A stretch of DNA of 64,000 nucleotides from Archangium minus (GCF_044360475.1 NZ_CP043494.1:7440001-7504000); one strand, 5' to 3'; shown: positions 24,843-33,336, counted from the first letter of the stretch. Notes: generated by a model from the letters alone, not told the origin. Numbers and translations are program-made.

Positions 24843-25604
24843 TCAGGCGACGATCATGTCGAATACCCGGGGCCAGCCCCCCGACTCGTCGCCTTCCAGG
24901 AACCGGTGCCGCAGCACTCCCAGTTCCAACCGGAGCACGCCCTTCTCCAAGAAGATGTCAGTCTTGAGATTCGGATCCCTCAGCCGGTCGAAGTACGCGT
25001 CGAACTCGACCCAACCGTCCTTCCGAGTGCGGGGCCCGTCGACCCACTGCTTCCACAAGCGGTGCTCCTCCTCGTGCCACTTGAAGGACTTTTTTGTGGT
25101 GAGCAGTTCCCGGGCCCGCCCGAGATCCCCGGCAATGAGGCACAGGCGCACGGCCGCCAGGTAGTAGGCCTGTACCTGCGAATCCCACTGCCGACCCGAG
25201 TACGCCCGGCACCACTCCTCGTTCATGTCCGCCGCCCGCCGCAGGAGACCGGCATCGAAGGAAACCTTCTCCGCCAGGAGGGCGGAGATATATGCCTGGG
25301 TCCGCAGGAGCCGCGCGAGGTTGAGGGGAAAGCCGCCCCGGCAAACCTCGGACTCGAGCTTGCGCTCGGCCAGTATCCGCTCGGCGATCTGCTGGCCCTT
25401 CTGGAGGAAGCTCCTCGCCTCGGGAACGTTCTTCCGCGCGTACAGAATCTCGAGTGCCATGAAGAGTTGCTCTTCGGCCGCCCATTCCGGCTTGCGAGAG
25501 CGCTCCCAGTCCTCGAAGGGATCCTGGGCGAGCAGGATACGATACCCCTCTCGCTCTGCCTGGTATCTGGCCTCCCACGTGGCGCTGAAGTTCTTGCTGA
25601 TCAC
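24843..25604 (-). CDS. helical hypothetical protein, candidate immunity protein
   Basis: 253 aa from GTG 25604 (GTGAGGACC 8 bp upstream gives a Shine-Dalgarno). The sequence is helix-rich (EEQLFMALEILYARKNVPEARSFLQKGQQIAERIL; AYYLAAVRLCLIAGDLGRARELLTTKK) like TPR-type repeats. It resembles Imm49-like immunity proteins in general pattern, but that is not certain. The open frame continues upstream through a decayed IS3 transposase and would give a 373-aa chimera; the GTG start is preferred because the fragment just upstream ends with TGA overlapping it. Last gene of the effector island. Confidence 0.55.
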   Translation of the reverse strand: MISKNFSATWEARYQAEREGYRILLAQDPFEDWERSRKPEWAAEEQLFMALEILYARKNVPEARSFLQKGQQIAERILAERKLESEVCRGGFPLNLARLLRTQAYISALLAEKVSFDAGLLRRAADMNEEWCRAYSGRQWDSQVQAYYLAAVRLCLIAGDLGRARELLTTKKSFKWHEEEHRLWKQWVDGPRTRKDGWVEFDAYFDRLRDPNLKTDIFLEKGVLRLELGVLRHRFLEGDESGGWPRVFDMIVA

Positions 25605-25702
25605 GGCAGGGTCCTCACCGTCATGTTCGTCGTTCTCTGGAGAACATCCAAGGTCGCCCGGGAGACCGTGGTCTCCGGACCTCCGATGACCCGGACGGTG
25701 GC
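25601..25702 (-). pseudogene. C-terminal fragment of an interrupted gene
   Basis: In the +1 frame relative to the IS3 reading, 25702-25601 encodes ~33 residues beginning ATVRVIGGPETTVSRATLDV and ending TVRTLP, then TGA. The TGA overlaps the GTG start of the next gene (GTGA), as in tightly packed gene pairs. The pattern VIGGPxTVS...LQ..T resembles a cell-wall-binding repeat (PF04122), though this is weak evidence. The upstream part is replaced by the IS3 remnant. Confidence 0.35.
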
Positions 25703-26230
25703 TGTGCACCTGTACCTGCGTCACCACCTCGGCCAGGACGCTGTCCTTCTTGTGTCGCTCGGCCTCCGGGCGATCCTTCCAGGCGTAGTAGCGCGAACGT
25801 GATACGCCCAACTGCTGGCACATGAAGTCCACGGGGAAATGGGCCTTCTGCGCGTCAATGAACTCGAACTTCACGTCGAGCCCTCCTTCGCGAAGAAGGC
25901 CGCTGCTTTTTAGGAAGTCGCGCTCCATTAGCAGCTGGCGGTTCTCCTTGCGCAGCCGCACCATCTCATCCCGCTCCGCCGTGGTGAGCGCTCCTGCTGG
26001 GCTCTTGTCCTCACCTCCGTCGGCCTCCTTCAGTCAGTTGCGCAGGGCTGACTCGGTCAGGTCCAGATCCTTAGAGCGACCTGGGGCAGGCTCTTGCTGC
26101 CCTCGCGCACCAACCGGACTGCCTCGGCCCTGAACTCCGGGGTGGAACTCCACCTATTCCTTCGCTCCATGGACACTACCTCCCATGTAGCCGACTTATG
26201 AGGTGTGTCCACAAAACCGGGGCGGGCTCA
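25695..26230 (-). mobile_element. decayed IS3-family insertion sequence remnant
   Basis: OrfA begins at ATG 26170 (MERRNRWSSTPEFRAEAVRLV, HTH-type), but a frameshift near RIWT and a stop where RNW is expected break it. A short OrfB start then reads LDVKFEFIDAQKAHFPVDFMCQQLGVSRSRYYAWKDRPEAERHKKDSVLAEVV, and the similarity ends near 25695. The IS end TGTCCACAAAACCGGGG..GGCTCA (26206-26230) remains as an IS3-like inverted repeat. The other end and most of OrfB (DDE domain) are missing, so it cannot transpose. Between 26231 and 26349 nothing else is clearly coding. Confidence 0.8.
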
Positions 26231-26349
26231 TGTGCGGCAACTTGGCCCGATTCACCTGCTCGTCCGCTCCATCTTCGGCTTCTCCCTCGCTGCTGTCTCC
26301 AGTGGTGGATTCTCCTCTTCCGGCCCCGGCTCCGACCCCTTTGGGAGCA

Positions 26350-27696
26350 TCAAGGAGCCAGTACCCCTCCGCGGTACCATCTACCCTGGCTGAAACCGTT
26401 CCGGTGCTCCTTGAGCCGGGCATGCCCTCGCGCCAAGTGGCGTGCTTGCGTCAACAGGAGAGAGGTCGGCTCGAAGCCCACGTCTAGGCCGTAGCGAATG
26501 ACCAGTTCCTCAGCGAGGAGCTGACGAAGGCAGCCCGCCCCGACTCCAGCACCAAGCGCCTCCAGGAGTTGACCGGGTGAGCAGGGCACTCCGGAGCGAA
26601 GACGACCCGGAGGAAGCTGAGACCGATGTTTCTCCCACCAGCGTCGCCACTCAGAGACTGTCCGGGAAGGGCGCACCCGGATGGTGCCCGAGGCGGACTC
26701 AAGCGTCCGAGGAGGCGTCACTCGCGGGTGATCAGGCGACGCCTCGTCCCCTGGCACCGCATCGGACTGTTCGACGCGCTCCAAGAGCCCGGCGCCCGTA
26801 AGTAGCTCAAGAGACTCCGCAGCCGCACCAGCACAGGAGGGATGCTCAAGATGAGTGAGCAGTTCCGGGACAGCGGACGCATCACCCAGTAGCCCCAAGG
26901 CGAGCAAGGCCTCTGATGCGTTTTCCTCTCGCGCGACGAACGCCTTCAGCCTCGGAACCGCCGAGGGACCACAACTCAGCCCCACCGCGAGACACGCCCA
27001 GGAGGGAAACGACCCGGGTGCCAGCAGCGAGTGCACCACGCGAAGGTCACCCAGTCGAAGGAGCGCGATTGCTGCTTCCAGACGAAGCGCGGCTTCCCCG
27101 GACTCTAGGCAACGCCAAAGGACGGCTTCCGCGCCGTGAGGCCGCAGCCGCCCAAGGGCTTGGACATACGCATCGGCGCCTCGCATTGAGCCACTACTGA
27201 GTACCTGCTGCAACTGCGCCAACACCCATTCACCCCTGCCCCGCCGCCCGTGGCCCAACGCGGTCGCCAGGATGGCGGTCACCTCGGGTGTGGTCTTCGA
27301 CGGCAATTGTTCCGGAGTGGGGAGGTGCCCCTCGGGTAGTTCGTGACAAAGGCCGTCGAGGAAGGCGATAGCCTGCTCCCGCGAATCCTCCCGCAGGCCC
27401 ATAAGGAGCGCCGCGAGTTGCTCCCTCATGCCGAGGCGAGACAGCACCCGGGTGGCGGAGTAGGACTCACCAATGCCGCCCCGAGTCGCCCGTTCCAAAC
27501 AGAGAGAGACGGCTGCGTCGCCCCCTACCACCACCGCCTCGACGAAGGCGTCGAGACGCCTCTCCAGTCGCCCAAGAGCCTTTTGGGTGAGCCGTCCCTG
27601 GGCCAGCAGTAATCGCCGCTGCTGATAGAGGAAACACGCCTCCTCGAAACACTCCTCGTGGATGCTCGCAACGAACTGTTCACGGCTCAGAAGCAT
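26350..27696 (-). CDS. TIGR02270-like HEAT-repeat protein of T6SS effector clusters
   Basis: 448 aa. N-terminal helical part (SIHEECFEEACFLYQQRRLLL), then HEAT-like repeats with Leu/Ala periodicity (AVLWRCLESGEAALRLEAAIALLRLGDLRV; AVPELLTHLEHPSCAGAAAESLELL), a 350-380 loop rich in Pro/Arg, and a C-terminal WRRWWEKHR..LPPGRLRSG..GQLLEAL segment. This matches the TIGR02270 pattern seen near type VI genes. ATG 27696. Role unknown; possibly a chaperone for cargo. The sequence after ~residue 430 may be altered by the nearby IS3 decay (another frame at 26196-26423 looks coding-like). Confidence 0.6.
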   Translation of the reverse strand: MLLSREQFVASIHEECFEEACFLYQQRRLLLAQGRLTQKALGRLERRLDAFVEAVVVGGDAAVSLCLERATRGGIGESYSATRVLSRLGMREQLAALLMGLREDSREQAIAFLDGLCHELPEGHLPTPEQLPSKTTPEVTAILATALGHGRRGRGEWVLAQLQQVLSSGSMRGADAYVQALGRLRPHGAEAVLWRCLESGEAALRLEAAIALLRLGDLRVVHSLLAPGSFPSWACLAVGLSCGPSAVPRLKAFVAREENASEALLALGLLGDASAVPELLTHLEHPSCAGAAAESLELLTGAGLLERVEQSDAVPGDEASPDHPRVTPPRTLESASGTIRVRPSRTVSEWRRWWEKHRSQLPPGRLRSGVPCSPGQLLEALGAGVGAGCLRQLLAEELVIRYGLDVGFEPTSLLLTQARHLARGHARLKEHRNGFSQGRWYRGGVLAP

Positions 27697-27703
27697 AGTG
27701 GAG

Positions 27704-28528
27704 CTACTCGAATTGGAGGGATTCGACGGGCGCCATCGTCTGGTGAAGACGGAGTGCCAAGTTCACTGCTGCGTCGAGCGCCGCCATATCGCTATTGAAG
27801 ACGTCGAACGTCATCTCGACAGTATGGGGGTCAATAAGGGTGGGGTGATTGGGGGCGGCGCCCAGCCGTCCTTTGTTTGCGGCCTCATCTGACAGGTACC
27901 CTCCAAGCATGAGCAGGTACGCCCAGGCCTCGAAGCCCGCGATCACCTTCTCCTCCACTGGGGCATCCAGCGGCTCTCGAAAGGTAAGGCGAACGGCGTT
28001 GCACTCCCCGTCGGATAGATCGGCGGAGCGGGAGACCGGGAAGGGCAGAGTCCTGGCGCGCGGAGGGTAGGGCTGGGACGGAAGGTTGGCGATGGGGCGT
28101 CCGCCGGACATGTCCTGACTCGTCCGGAGTACCACGCGCTCGGCGTGAAGGGCGCGCAGGAGGTTGCGGAGAACGAGAAACGCGCCGGGGTGGATGTCCC
28201 GGAGGCAGAGCCGCCAGTGCTTGATTTGTCGCCCCTGGTCGAGCTCGTCCGCGACAAGCCAACCCTGGAGACTCCCGGGTCGCGGGGAGGCGGCATGGAA
28301 CAGCCCCGCGTCGAGCCCATAAAGGAAGAGTTCGACAACGTCCGAAAGGGGCAACTCGGGGGCCGCCGGAGCCTTCGCCAAGTCCGATAGGTCAGGCAAT
28401 TGCTCAAGGGCTGCTGGGTCATTCAGGAGCCCCCGATGAATCCTGAGGGACGCGGGTCCATGGACCTCCACCAGCAATTCCTGGTTGGGCAAGTCCACGA
28501 GATGCAGCTGAAAATCGATCGGGGACAT
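27704..28528 (-). CDS. hypothetical protein of the T6SS effector cluster
   Basis: 274 aa. ATG 28528 lies two bases after the upstream stop. MSPIDFQLHLVDLPNQELLVEVHGPASLRIHRG suggests a beta-rich N-terminus; a central helical stretch ALHAERVVLRTSQDMSGG and SAWAYLLMLGGYLSDEAANKGRL-like helices follow. It has no signal peptide and no recognised domain. Between the DUF3396 gene and the HEAT protein gene, it is likely part of one effector/immunity transcript. The function cannot be inferred from sequence. Confidence 0.5.
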   Translation of the reverse strand: MSPIDFQLHLVDLPNQELLVEVHGPASLRIHRGLLNDPAALEQLPDLSDLAKAPAAPELPLSDVVELFLYGLDAGLFHAASPRPGSLQGWLVADELDQGRQIKHWRLCLRDIHPGAFLVLRNLLRALHAERVVLRTSQDMSGGRPIANLPSQPYPPRARTLPFPVSRSADLSDGECNAVRLTFREPLDAPVEEKVIAGFEAWAYLLMLGGYLSDEAANKGRLGAAPNHPTLIDPHTVEMTFDVFNSDMAALDAAVNLALRLHQTMAPVESLQFE

Positions 28529-28530
28529 GG

Positions 28531-29556
28531 TCAAGCCGGCTCGCGGTCGAAGGTTTCCAGCCAGTCCTGCACCCAATCCGCGAAGGCCCCGGTTGGGGTG
28601 CGCTCAAGTTGTTCGAGCCGGATGGGGCGGATGGCGCGGGCGACTTGCCTGTAGGCGGGGAGAAAGTCGCGCTGGGACAAGTCCCCGAGCCTCGGCTCCG
28701 GTCCAGCCTGGAGCAGCACTGCTTTGTTTTCCAGAGTGTGAAGCAACGCTGGACCCTCACCCAGTTTGGCCCGGAGCTTGTCCAACCCACCGAGCTGCTC
28801 GACACAGTTGCCAGAGAGTAGCGTCAGCCAGCTCGCTCGCCGCACCTTATGAAGAATTCTTCCCGTCCGGCCGTTGTAGCGCAGTAGCCGCATGACGCCA
28901 GAACTCAAATGGAATTCGAGCCCCGGGTACTGCTGACAGAGAACTGCGAGTCGAGGCTCCATGGCGAACTGTACGCCTCCCGAGATGATGTCGCAATTGA
29001 GGGCCAGACCGCAGCTGCCCGAGGAGAAGCGGCCCTCCCGGACGAGTTGGAGCTGCCGTACCCAGGAAAGCATCTGTGCGGGCTCCCGAGCCAGGGGATG
29101 TTCCACAGGGAAGCTTACGTACAGGTCGGCCGAGGTGAAGACGTTGACGTCCCCATGCTTGTCGTAGGTGGTCTTGAGTTCCTTCTGTCCCTTGGTGGCC
29201 TCGGCGGGGTTGTCGCTTGAATAGGGCGTAGCACTCACGAACAGGCTCAGCGATGCGGGCCCTACTCCCTTTTCCATTGAAGAGAAGTAGATCTGCAACC
29301 CAGATCCTATCTTGGACATCCGTCCCTTCCAGGAGGGCACAGTCGCGAGCGTCCGGGCGCTCACCTTTCGCCAGCTAGAGGAGCCCAACGAAGAGTAGGC
29401 CAGGAGACTTCCGAGCGCCTCCATGGAGCGCTCATAAAAGTCTAGAATGCTTGGCTCGTGGACGCGCTCCAAGTGCAGCGAGAGCGATAGACACGGGCTG
29501 AGCACAACGACGTCATCCACCTTGAATTCGAGCTTCGACCAGTCGGGAGAACTCAT
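28531..29556 (-). CDS. DUF3396 type VI immunity family protein
   Basis: 341 aa from ATG 29556. DUF3396 proteins protect against T6SS effectors. Matching elements are DLYVSFPVEHPLA, SSGSCGLALNCDI, LCQQYPGLEFHL, VRRASWLTLLSGNCVEQLGG, and the end DFLPAYRQVARAIRPI. It lies directly downstream of the nuclease effector gene (stop 29573), an effector-immunity arrangement. This suggests it neutralises the nuclease, although DUF3396 immunity also guards against other toxins. Confidence 0.75.
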   Translation of the reverse strand: MSSPDWSKLEFKVDDVVVLSPCLSLSLHLERVHEPSILDFYERSMEALGSLLAYSSLGSSSWRKVSARTLATVPSWKGRMSKIGSGLQIYFSSMEKGVGPASLSLFVSATPYSSDNPAEATKGQKELKTTYDKHGDVNVFTSADLYVSFPVEHPLAREPAQMLSWVRQLQLVREGRFSSGSCGLALNCDIISGGVQFAMEPRLAVLCQQYPGLEFHLSSGVMRLLRYNGRTGRILHKVRRASWLTLLSGNCVEQLGGLDKLRAKLGEGPALLHTLENKAVLLQAGPEPRLGDLSQRDFLPAYRQVARAIRPIRLEQLERTPTGAFADWVQDWLETFDREPA

Positions 29557-29572
29557 TCACGGGCCTCGGTCT

Positions 29573-30205
29573 TTATGGAATGGCAGGGACGAGGGGAGGT
29601 ATCCGGATGGGCGGCAGTCTTGACCCGAGACCCCTACCCGCATCTATGAGGCCCTTACCTGCCCTCAGCGCTTGGCTCGGGTCGTTGGGATAGGGCATGA
29701 AGTAGGGCTGGTTCTGGTAGGCTGGAACCGTCTGCGGTTGGAGCTGCTGCTTTTTTTCGCGCTCGTCACACTTGCACTTTTTCTTGTCCAGCGAGGGCTC
29801 GCCAATGTTGTGACCTTGCTGCCGGTTGATATCCATGTAATCCTGCCTCTGGGTGGTCTTGCTGTTCGCGTTCACCCCTCGACGCCAGCCGTCGGGATTC
29901 CCACTTCTATTAGTGAATTTGTTGTCCAGGACGAGATGGGAGCCATCCTTCATCTCAACGGTCACGTCCGGGTAACGGACCTGCGTCTTTCCGAAACCAA
30001 ACTTGTTCTTGGCGTATCCGTAGATATGAAACCACTCCTTGAAGGAATACTTGACCGGCCCCCACCTACTATTGGGTACGGACAGGTCCCGAACCCAGGG
30101 AGTCTGGTGAGTGACTTTGATGTCCAGGGGCGAGCCAGCCTGCTCCCGCAGCTTCTGGTAAGCATTAACAGCGTCCTCGAAACATTTGTCCTTTGCACTC
30201 GCCAT
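29573..30205 (-). CDS. PD-(D/E)XK-like nuclease effector
   Basis: 210 aa from ATG 30205. The core QVRYPDVTVEMKDGSHLVLDNKF has Asp80 and Asp94-x-Lys96, which fit the PD-(D/E)XK nuclease active site, with Gln119/Gln121 after (TQRQDYMDINRQQG). Cys144 and Cys146 (KCKCDE) lie in a basic loop. The C-terminus is Pro-rich (PYFMPYPNDP, RLPPIRIPPLVPAIP). DNA is locally AT-richer than its neighbours (a TTTTTTT run near 29752). It follows the DUF4150 PAAR gene and precedes DUF3396, so it is probably a cargo effector that cleaves nucleic acid in rivals; the fold is inferred. Confidence 0.65.
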   Translation of the reverse strand: MASAKDKCFEDAVNAYQKLREQAGSPLDIKVTHQTPWVRDLSVPNSRWGPVKYSFKEWFHIYGYAKNKFGFGKTQVRYPDVTVEMKDGSHLVLDNKFTNRSGNPDGWRRGVNANSKTTQRQDYMDINRQQGHNIGEPSLDKKKCKCDEREKKQQLQPQTVPAYQNQPYFMPYPNDPSQALRAGKGLIDAGRGLGSRLPPIRIPPLVPAIP

Positions 30206-30225
30206 GGTGTGCTCCCAGAATGATT

Positions 30226-30750
30226 TCAGGCCTCCGTGGGGCCGCCATACGGCTCCACGAAGAGATCCCCACCTTTTTTGCCCTTGTCGCACCAGCAGAA
30301 GGCGAGGCAGAGGGTCTCGACCACATCGGACCCCACGGCGCGCACGAGCGGTTGCAGTTCTGGACCGACAGTGTTGGGCGCGTTTCCGTTCATGGTCATG
30401 TTGTCACTAAGGCGGGCCACATTCCTGCCCTCGACCTTGACGTCCATGCTGTAGATGGAGAACTTAGCCTTGCCCTTGTTGACGCCAGAGACGACGCCGC
30501 CAACGCTGCCGGGTTCGTCGCCGGTGCTAGTGGAGAAAGCGGAGTCCTTGAGTGCAATGGGCTCTCCGTCAGCCTTCACCGTGACGCTTCCATCCACGAG
30601 GTCCTTGGAGAAGGCGATGTTTGGGTAGGGAATTGGAACCGGGCCGCCAGGTGTCGGCGTCTTGCACACATCCGGAGCCGAGGCAGTGGTTACTCCTCCG
30701 GACCCCTTATGGGCGAGGGAGAGATTATTGACGCCAACGGTGAGGGTCAT
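30226..30750 (-). CDS. DUF4150 PAAR-like protein
   Basis: 174 aa from ATG 30750. The DUF4150 pattern is clear: SAPDVCKTPTPGGPVPIPYPNIAFSKDL, DGEPIALKDSAFSTSTGDEPGS and GVVSGVNKGKAKF. These proteins form a PAAR-like tip that sharpens the T6SS spike and links effectors to VgrG. The C-terminal part is Gly/Asp-rich with several cysteines (CLAFCWC), perhaps metal-bound. It overlaps the ketosynthase-like gene by 4 bp and leads directly to the nuclease effector gene (29573-30205), a carrier-cargo arrangement. Confidence 0.8.
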   Translation of the reverse strand: MTLTVGVNNLSLAHKGSGGVTTASAPDVCKTPTPGGPVPIPYPNIAFSKDLVDGSVTVKADGEPIALKDSAFSTSTGDEPGSVGGVVSGVNKGKAKFSIYSMDVKVEGRNVARLSDNMTMNGNAPNTVGPELQPLVRAVGSDVVETLCLAFCWCDKGKKGGDLFVEPYGGPTEA

Positions 30751-31856
30751 GGACCCACCTCCTTGGGTGGAACTCGGTTCAGCAGGCACGCCGCCCGCCA
30801 GGGTTGCACATCGGACGCACACCAGACGAGTGCCGTCTGGTGTCCATCCCAGTCTCGCGCCAGTTCGGACGCGGCGAGGCCGACCAGCAGAGGCGCGCTG
30901 GCGGCTCCTACATCTCCCCAACAATCCGCAGGGTGACGCAGGTCCAGCGGCTCGCCGTGATATTTGCCGGTCCGCAGGTAGGAGAAGCTCCATTCCTCCG
31001 AACGCCAGGGCTCACCGTTGAAGTCGCACCAAGTCACGTCCGCGCGGAGGGGGGCTCCCTCCGAAGGACGAAGTACCTGCCAGAAAGCATCCGTCAGCGC
31101 CTCGCCCTGCGTCGCGTCCCCCTGGTACCACAGGCGAGGCTCCAGGGCCTGGGCCACCCGCTGAATGCCCGCGAGTGGCGCCCACCGATGCCGCGTCAGA
31201 AATTCCCTCCGGCACACCAAGAGGAATCCGGCGCCCTCACCCGGAATGAAGCCATAAGGCTGGCCGTCGCGCTTGAGCCGCTCCTGAGCATCCAGCCAGC
31301 GCAGGTATGGCAGTACCCGGGGCGAGTCCGTGCCGCCCACCAAGCACGCGGGGATGTGGGGATCTCGGAGTAGCTCAAGGGCGTGCGCGAGCGCGGACAG
31401 TCCACCGGCATGCCCGCTCGCGAAGAGTCCCGAGCGATGGCGATCCAACTCCACAGGCAAGGCCTGGATGATGGCCTGTGCGAGGGACACCGCAACATCT
31501 ACTGGGTAGCCGGGTCTGGGCGGAGGAACCGAGAGCAAGATGGGGAGGGGCGGGAGCTTCTCGGTTCTGGCCGCTTCAAGCCAGGGGCGCAGTGCCTCCC
31601 GGCCAGCATCCGCCGCGAGAGCCACCATCCGTTCCGTCACGGTGGAGCCCTCGGCCAGCGTCGGCAGGAGCGCGAGCACGATGGGATCGCCGGTGGTGTC
31701 GTTCCTGAGTTCGTTCTGTTCGCAGAAGCGGGTGAGCCCACACCGCGCGGAGGCGACCGTCATTGGAGCATCCAAGCCAATGGAGGTCGTCGCTCCGAAA
31801 GAGGCCAACAGGACGGTAGAAGGAGGCTCGACCCGAGAGAAGAGGGACTTGCTCAT
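30747..31856 (-). CDS. beta-ketoacyl-synthase-like protein of DUF2169/DUF4150 T6SS modules
   Basis: 369 aa from ATG 31856. The fold is ketosynthase-like: ACLVGGTDSPRVLPYLRWLDAQERLK, GFIPGEGAGFLLV and WCDFNGEPWRSEEW. The usual active-site Cys segment (ACAT/S) reads FASGHAGGLSALAHAL, with no Cys, so condensation activity is improbable. Such proteins recur beside DUF2169 and PAAR-like genes. It is translationally linked to both (ATGA at 31853 and 30747). The role in effector loading is unknown. Confidence 0.65.
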   Translation of the reverse strand: MSKSLFSRVEPPSTVLLASFGATTSIGLDAPMTVASARCGLTRFCEQNELRNDTTGDPIVLALLPTLAEGSTVTERMVALAADAGREALRPWLEAARTEKLPPLPILLSVPPPRPGYPVDVAVSLAQAIIQALPVELDRHRSGLFASGHAGGLSALAHALELLRDPHIPACLVGGTDSPRVLPYLRWLDAQERLKRDGQPYGFIPGEGAGFLLVCRREFLTRHRWAPLAGIQRVAQALEPRLWYQGDATQGEALTDAFWQVLRPSEGAPLRADVTWCDFNGEPWRSEEWSFSYLRTGKYHGEPLDLRHPADCWGDVGAASAPLLVGLAASELARDWDGHQTALVWCASDVQPWRAACLLNRVPPKEVGP

Positions 31857-32863
31857 TGCACTACCTTCTTGGTCCAGACAATGGACTTGCGGACACAACG
31901 CGCATTCCGGCCACAATCCAGCCAGGAGCGCCACACGAGCACGAGCTTGTGCTCATCCGGTTCGATGATGACGCGCTCAAGCCTGACCTGCTGGCGATAC
32001 CGGTCGCCACCTATGTCTGTGTCCACGACGACGTAGACAGGGGGAAGCCGGAAGGTGAGTAGCGAGCCCGGAGTAAGATTGCGTAGTTCGACCTGCTCGG
32101 TGAGGCTCAGTCGGAAAGGGCTCACCTGGTCCTCAGGTACGGAGAGGAAGTGGCGAGGATCCAAGTCCTCGGGCCACAGCGGCATGCGCCGCTCCTGCCA
32201 GGCCTGATCGTAAGTGCCCGCGTATTGCTGACGCGGCGACCACCAAGAGGCAATCGCTCCGAAGCCAGCGGGAGGCGGGCGATCCTTCCAGGTGGAGATG
32301 CACTGCTGCGGATACTCCACATTCGGCAACGCATGGCCATCTTCCGGCGGCACGTTGGTGAAGCCCCTCCCGACCGGGTTGCGAGACTCGAAGGGCCGCG
32401 GCTCTTCATTGCCAGGGGCGTAGCCACCATATGCGCGCTCGTAGATGAGGGGGATCGTTCTGAAGAGAGAGGGAGGAGTACTCCGAACTCCAGACAGACC
32501 TCGTTCCCAATAGCGATCCCCGAAGACCTTGAGGTTCTTCCGCAAACTGCCCACCCGGATGCCGACATCGAGTTCCCGCACGGCGCGGCCAGCCGGTGCA
32601 TACGCCTGTCCGTTCACGATGATGTCCGTGCCCGGATGATCCACCACCACCTCGCACTCCCGACGAAGGCTTGAGTTCTCGGGAACTCCCCGGTATTCGG
32701 GGCTCTTACACACCGGCTCCTGCTCCTTCGCAAGTTCCAAGTGACCATCTGGATGGAGGGTGTAAGTCGCCTTCACCACGACGACCCAGATGTGGTTACC
32801 GCCCTTGTCGAGCAGGATGGCGCGATCGGTCTCAAAAGGTGTGTCGTTCCGGAGTTGCAACAT
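31853..32863 (-). CDS. DUF2169 T6SS adaptor/chaperone protein
   Basis: 336 aa from ATG 32863. The DUF2169 pattern runs from LQLRNDTPFETDRAILLDKGGNHIWVVVVKATY through IYERAYGGY, NPVGRGF and PWNVEYPQQ-like segments (here PNVEYPQQC) to LWPEDLDPRHFLSVPEDQ. DUF2169 proteins act as adaptors that load effectors onto VgrG/PAAR. It is first of the module DUF2169, ketosynthase-like, DUF4150, nuclease, DUF3396. An in-frame start at 32905 would add 14 residues without a Shine-Dalgarno. Confidence 0.8.
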   Translation of the reverse strand: MLQLRNDTPFETDRAILLDKGGNHIWVVVVKATYTLHPDGHLELAKEQEPVCKSPEYRGVPENSSLRRECEVVVDHPGTDIIVNGQAYAPAGRAVRELDVGIRVGSLRKNLKVFGDRYWERGLSGVRSTPPSLFRTIPLIYERAYGGYAPGNEEPRPFESRNPVGRGFTNVPPEDGHALPNVEYPQQCISTWKDRPPPAGFGAIASWWSPRQQYAGTYDQAWQERRMPLWPEDLDPRHFLSVPEDQVSPFRLSLTEQVELRNLTPGSLLTFRLPPVYVVVDTDIGGDRYRQQVRLERVIIEPDEHKLVLVWRSWLDCGRNARCVRKSIVWTKKVVQ

Positions 32864-33186
32864 CGAGAGGAACTCTCCCTGACATGAGATCGCTCCACCT
32901 CGCATGGAGCGGAGGGTATCGTCTCAATGTACCTCAACCCGACTTTGGGGCTCTTCCATTTTCCATTTTCTCGGACCAAGTCGCCCTCCCCTGGTTCTCT
33001 TCATCGCGGGCAGTTCCAGGTGGCGCACCGTGCGCCCCTGACCCCGCCTCCAAAATGTCTCCACGACTGGAGGGGACACTCCAGGGGACAAGAGGAACTG
33101 CTGATGACTCCCCCGTGGACTCGAAGTGCCAGGATTCACTCGCGATTCCTCGAAAGGCATATGCCGCCGCGGGTTTAGGACACCCC

Positions 33187-33220
33187 TACTCTACGAGTTC
33201 GGATCCCGTCGGGGACAACC
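33187..33220 (+). other. tRNA 3'-end-like fragment (possible att site)
   Basis: CTACGAGTTCGGATCCCGTC plus GGGGAC resembles a T-arm and the 3' acceptor strand (TTCGGATC loop; stem with one mismatch; position 58 is G instead of A). No pairing 5' acceptor or other arms lie upstream, so only a 3' fragment is present. A strong terminator follows at once, as after a tRNA gene. Such fragments mark sites where islands insert in tRNA genes. The remaining 473-bp gap (32864-33336) has no convincing gene. Confidence 0.35.
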
Positions 33221-33226
33221 TAGGGG

Positions 33227-33262
33227 CCCAGCAATCTCAAGAGGTTGCTGGGCATTTCCTTT
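33227..33262 (+). terminator. intrinsic terminator after the tRNA-like fragment
   Basis: CCCAGCAATCTC (33227-33238) pairs with GAGGTTGCTGGG (33241-33252), a 12-bp stem with one G-U pair and a very tight loop, followed by CATTTCCTTT. It reads on the plus strand, opposite to the effector genes. Confidence 0.6.
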
Positions 33263-33336
33263 GCCCCCGGTTCCTCATGTGCCCTCAGTGTGCCCCTCCG
33301 GCGTATTTGAGCGTCCCGGCTCGCCAATGTAGCGTG

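Noticed and set aside
24843..25964. 373-aa protein beginning with an IS3 transposase segment
   Set aside because: Probably a chimera: the IS3 remnant is out of context and the native start is GTG 25604, where an upstream fragment stops. Both parts are listed separately.
33140..33220. A complete tRNA gene
   Set aside because: Only a T-arm and acceptor-like 3' part are visible; no D-arm, anticodon arm or matching 5' acceptor strand was found upstream.
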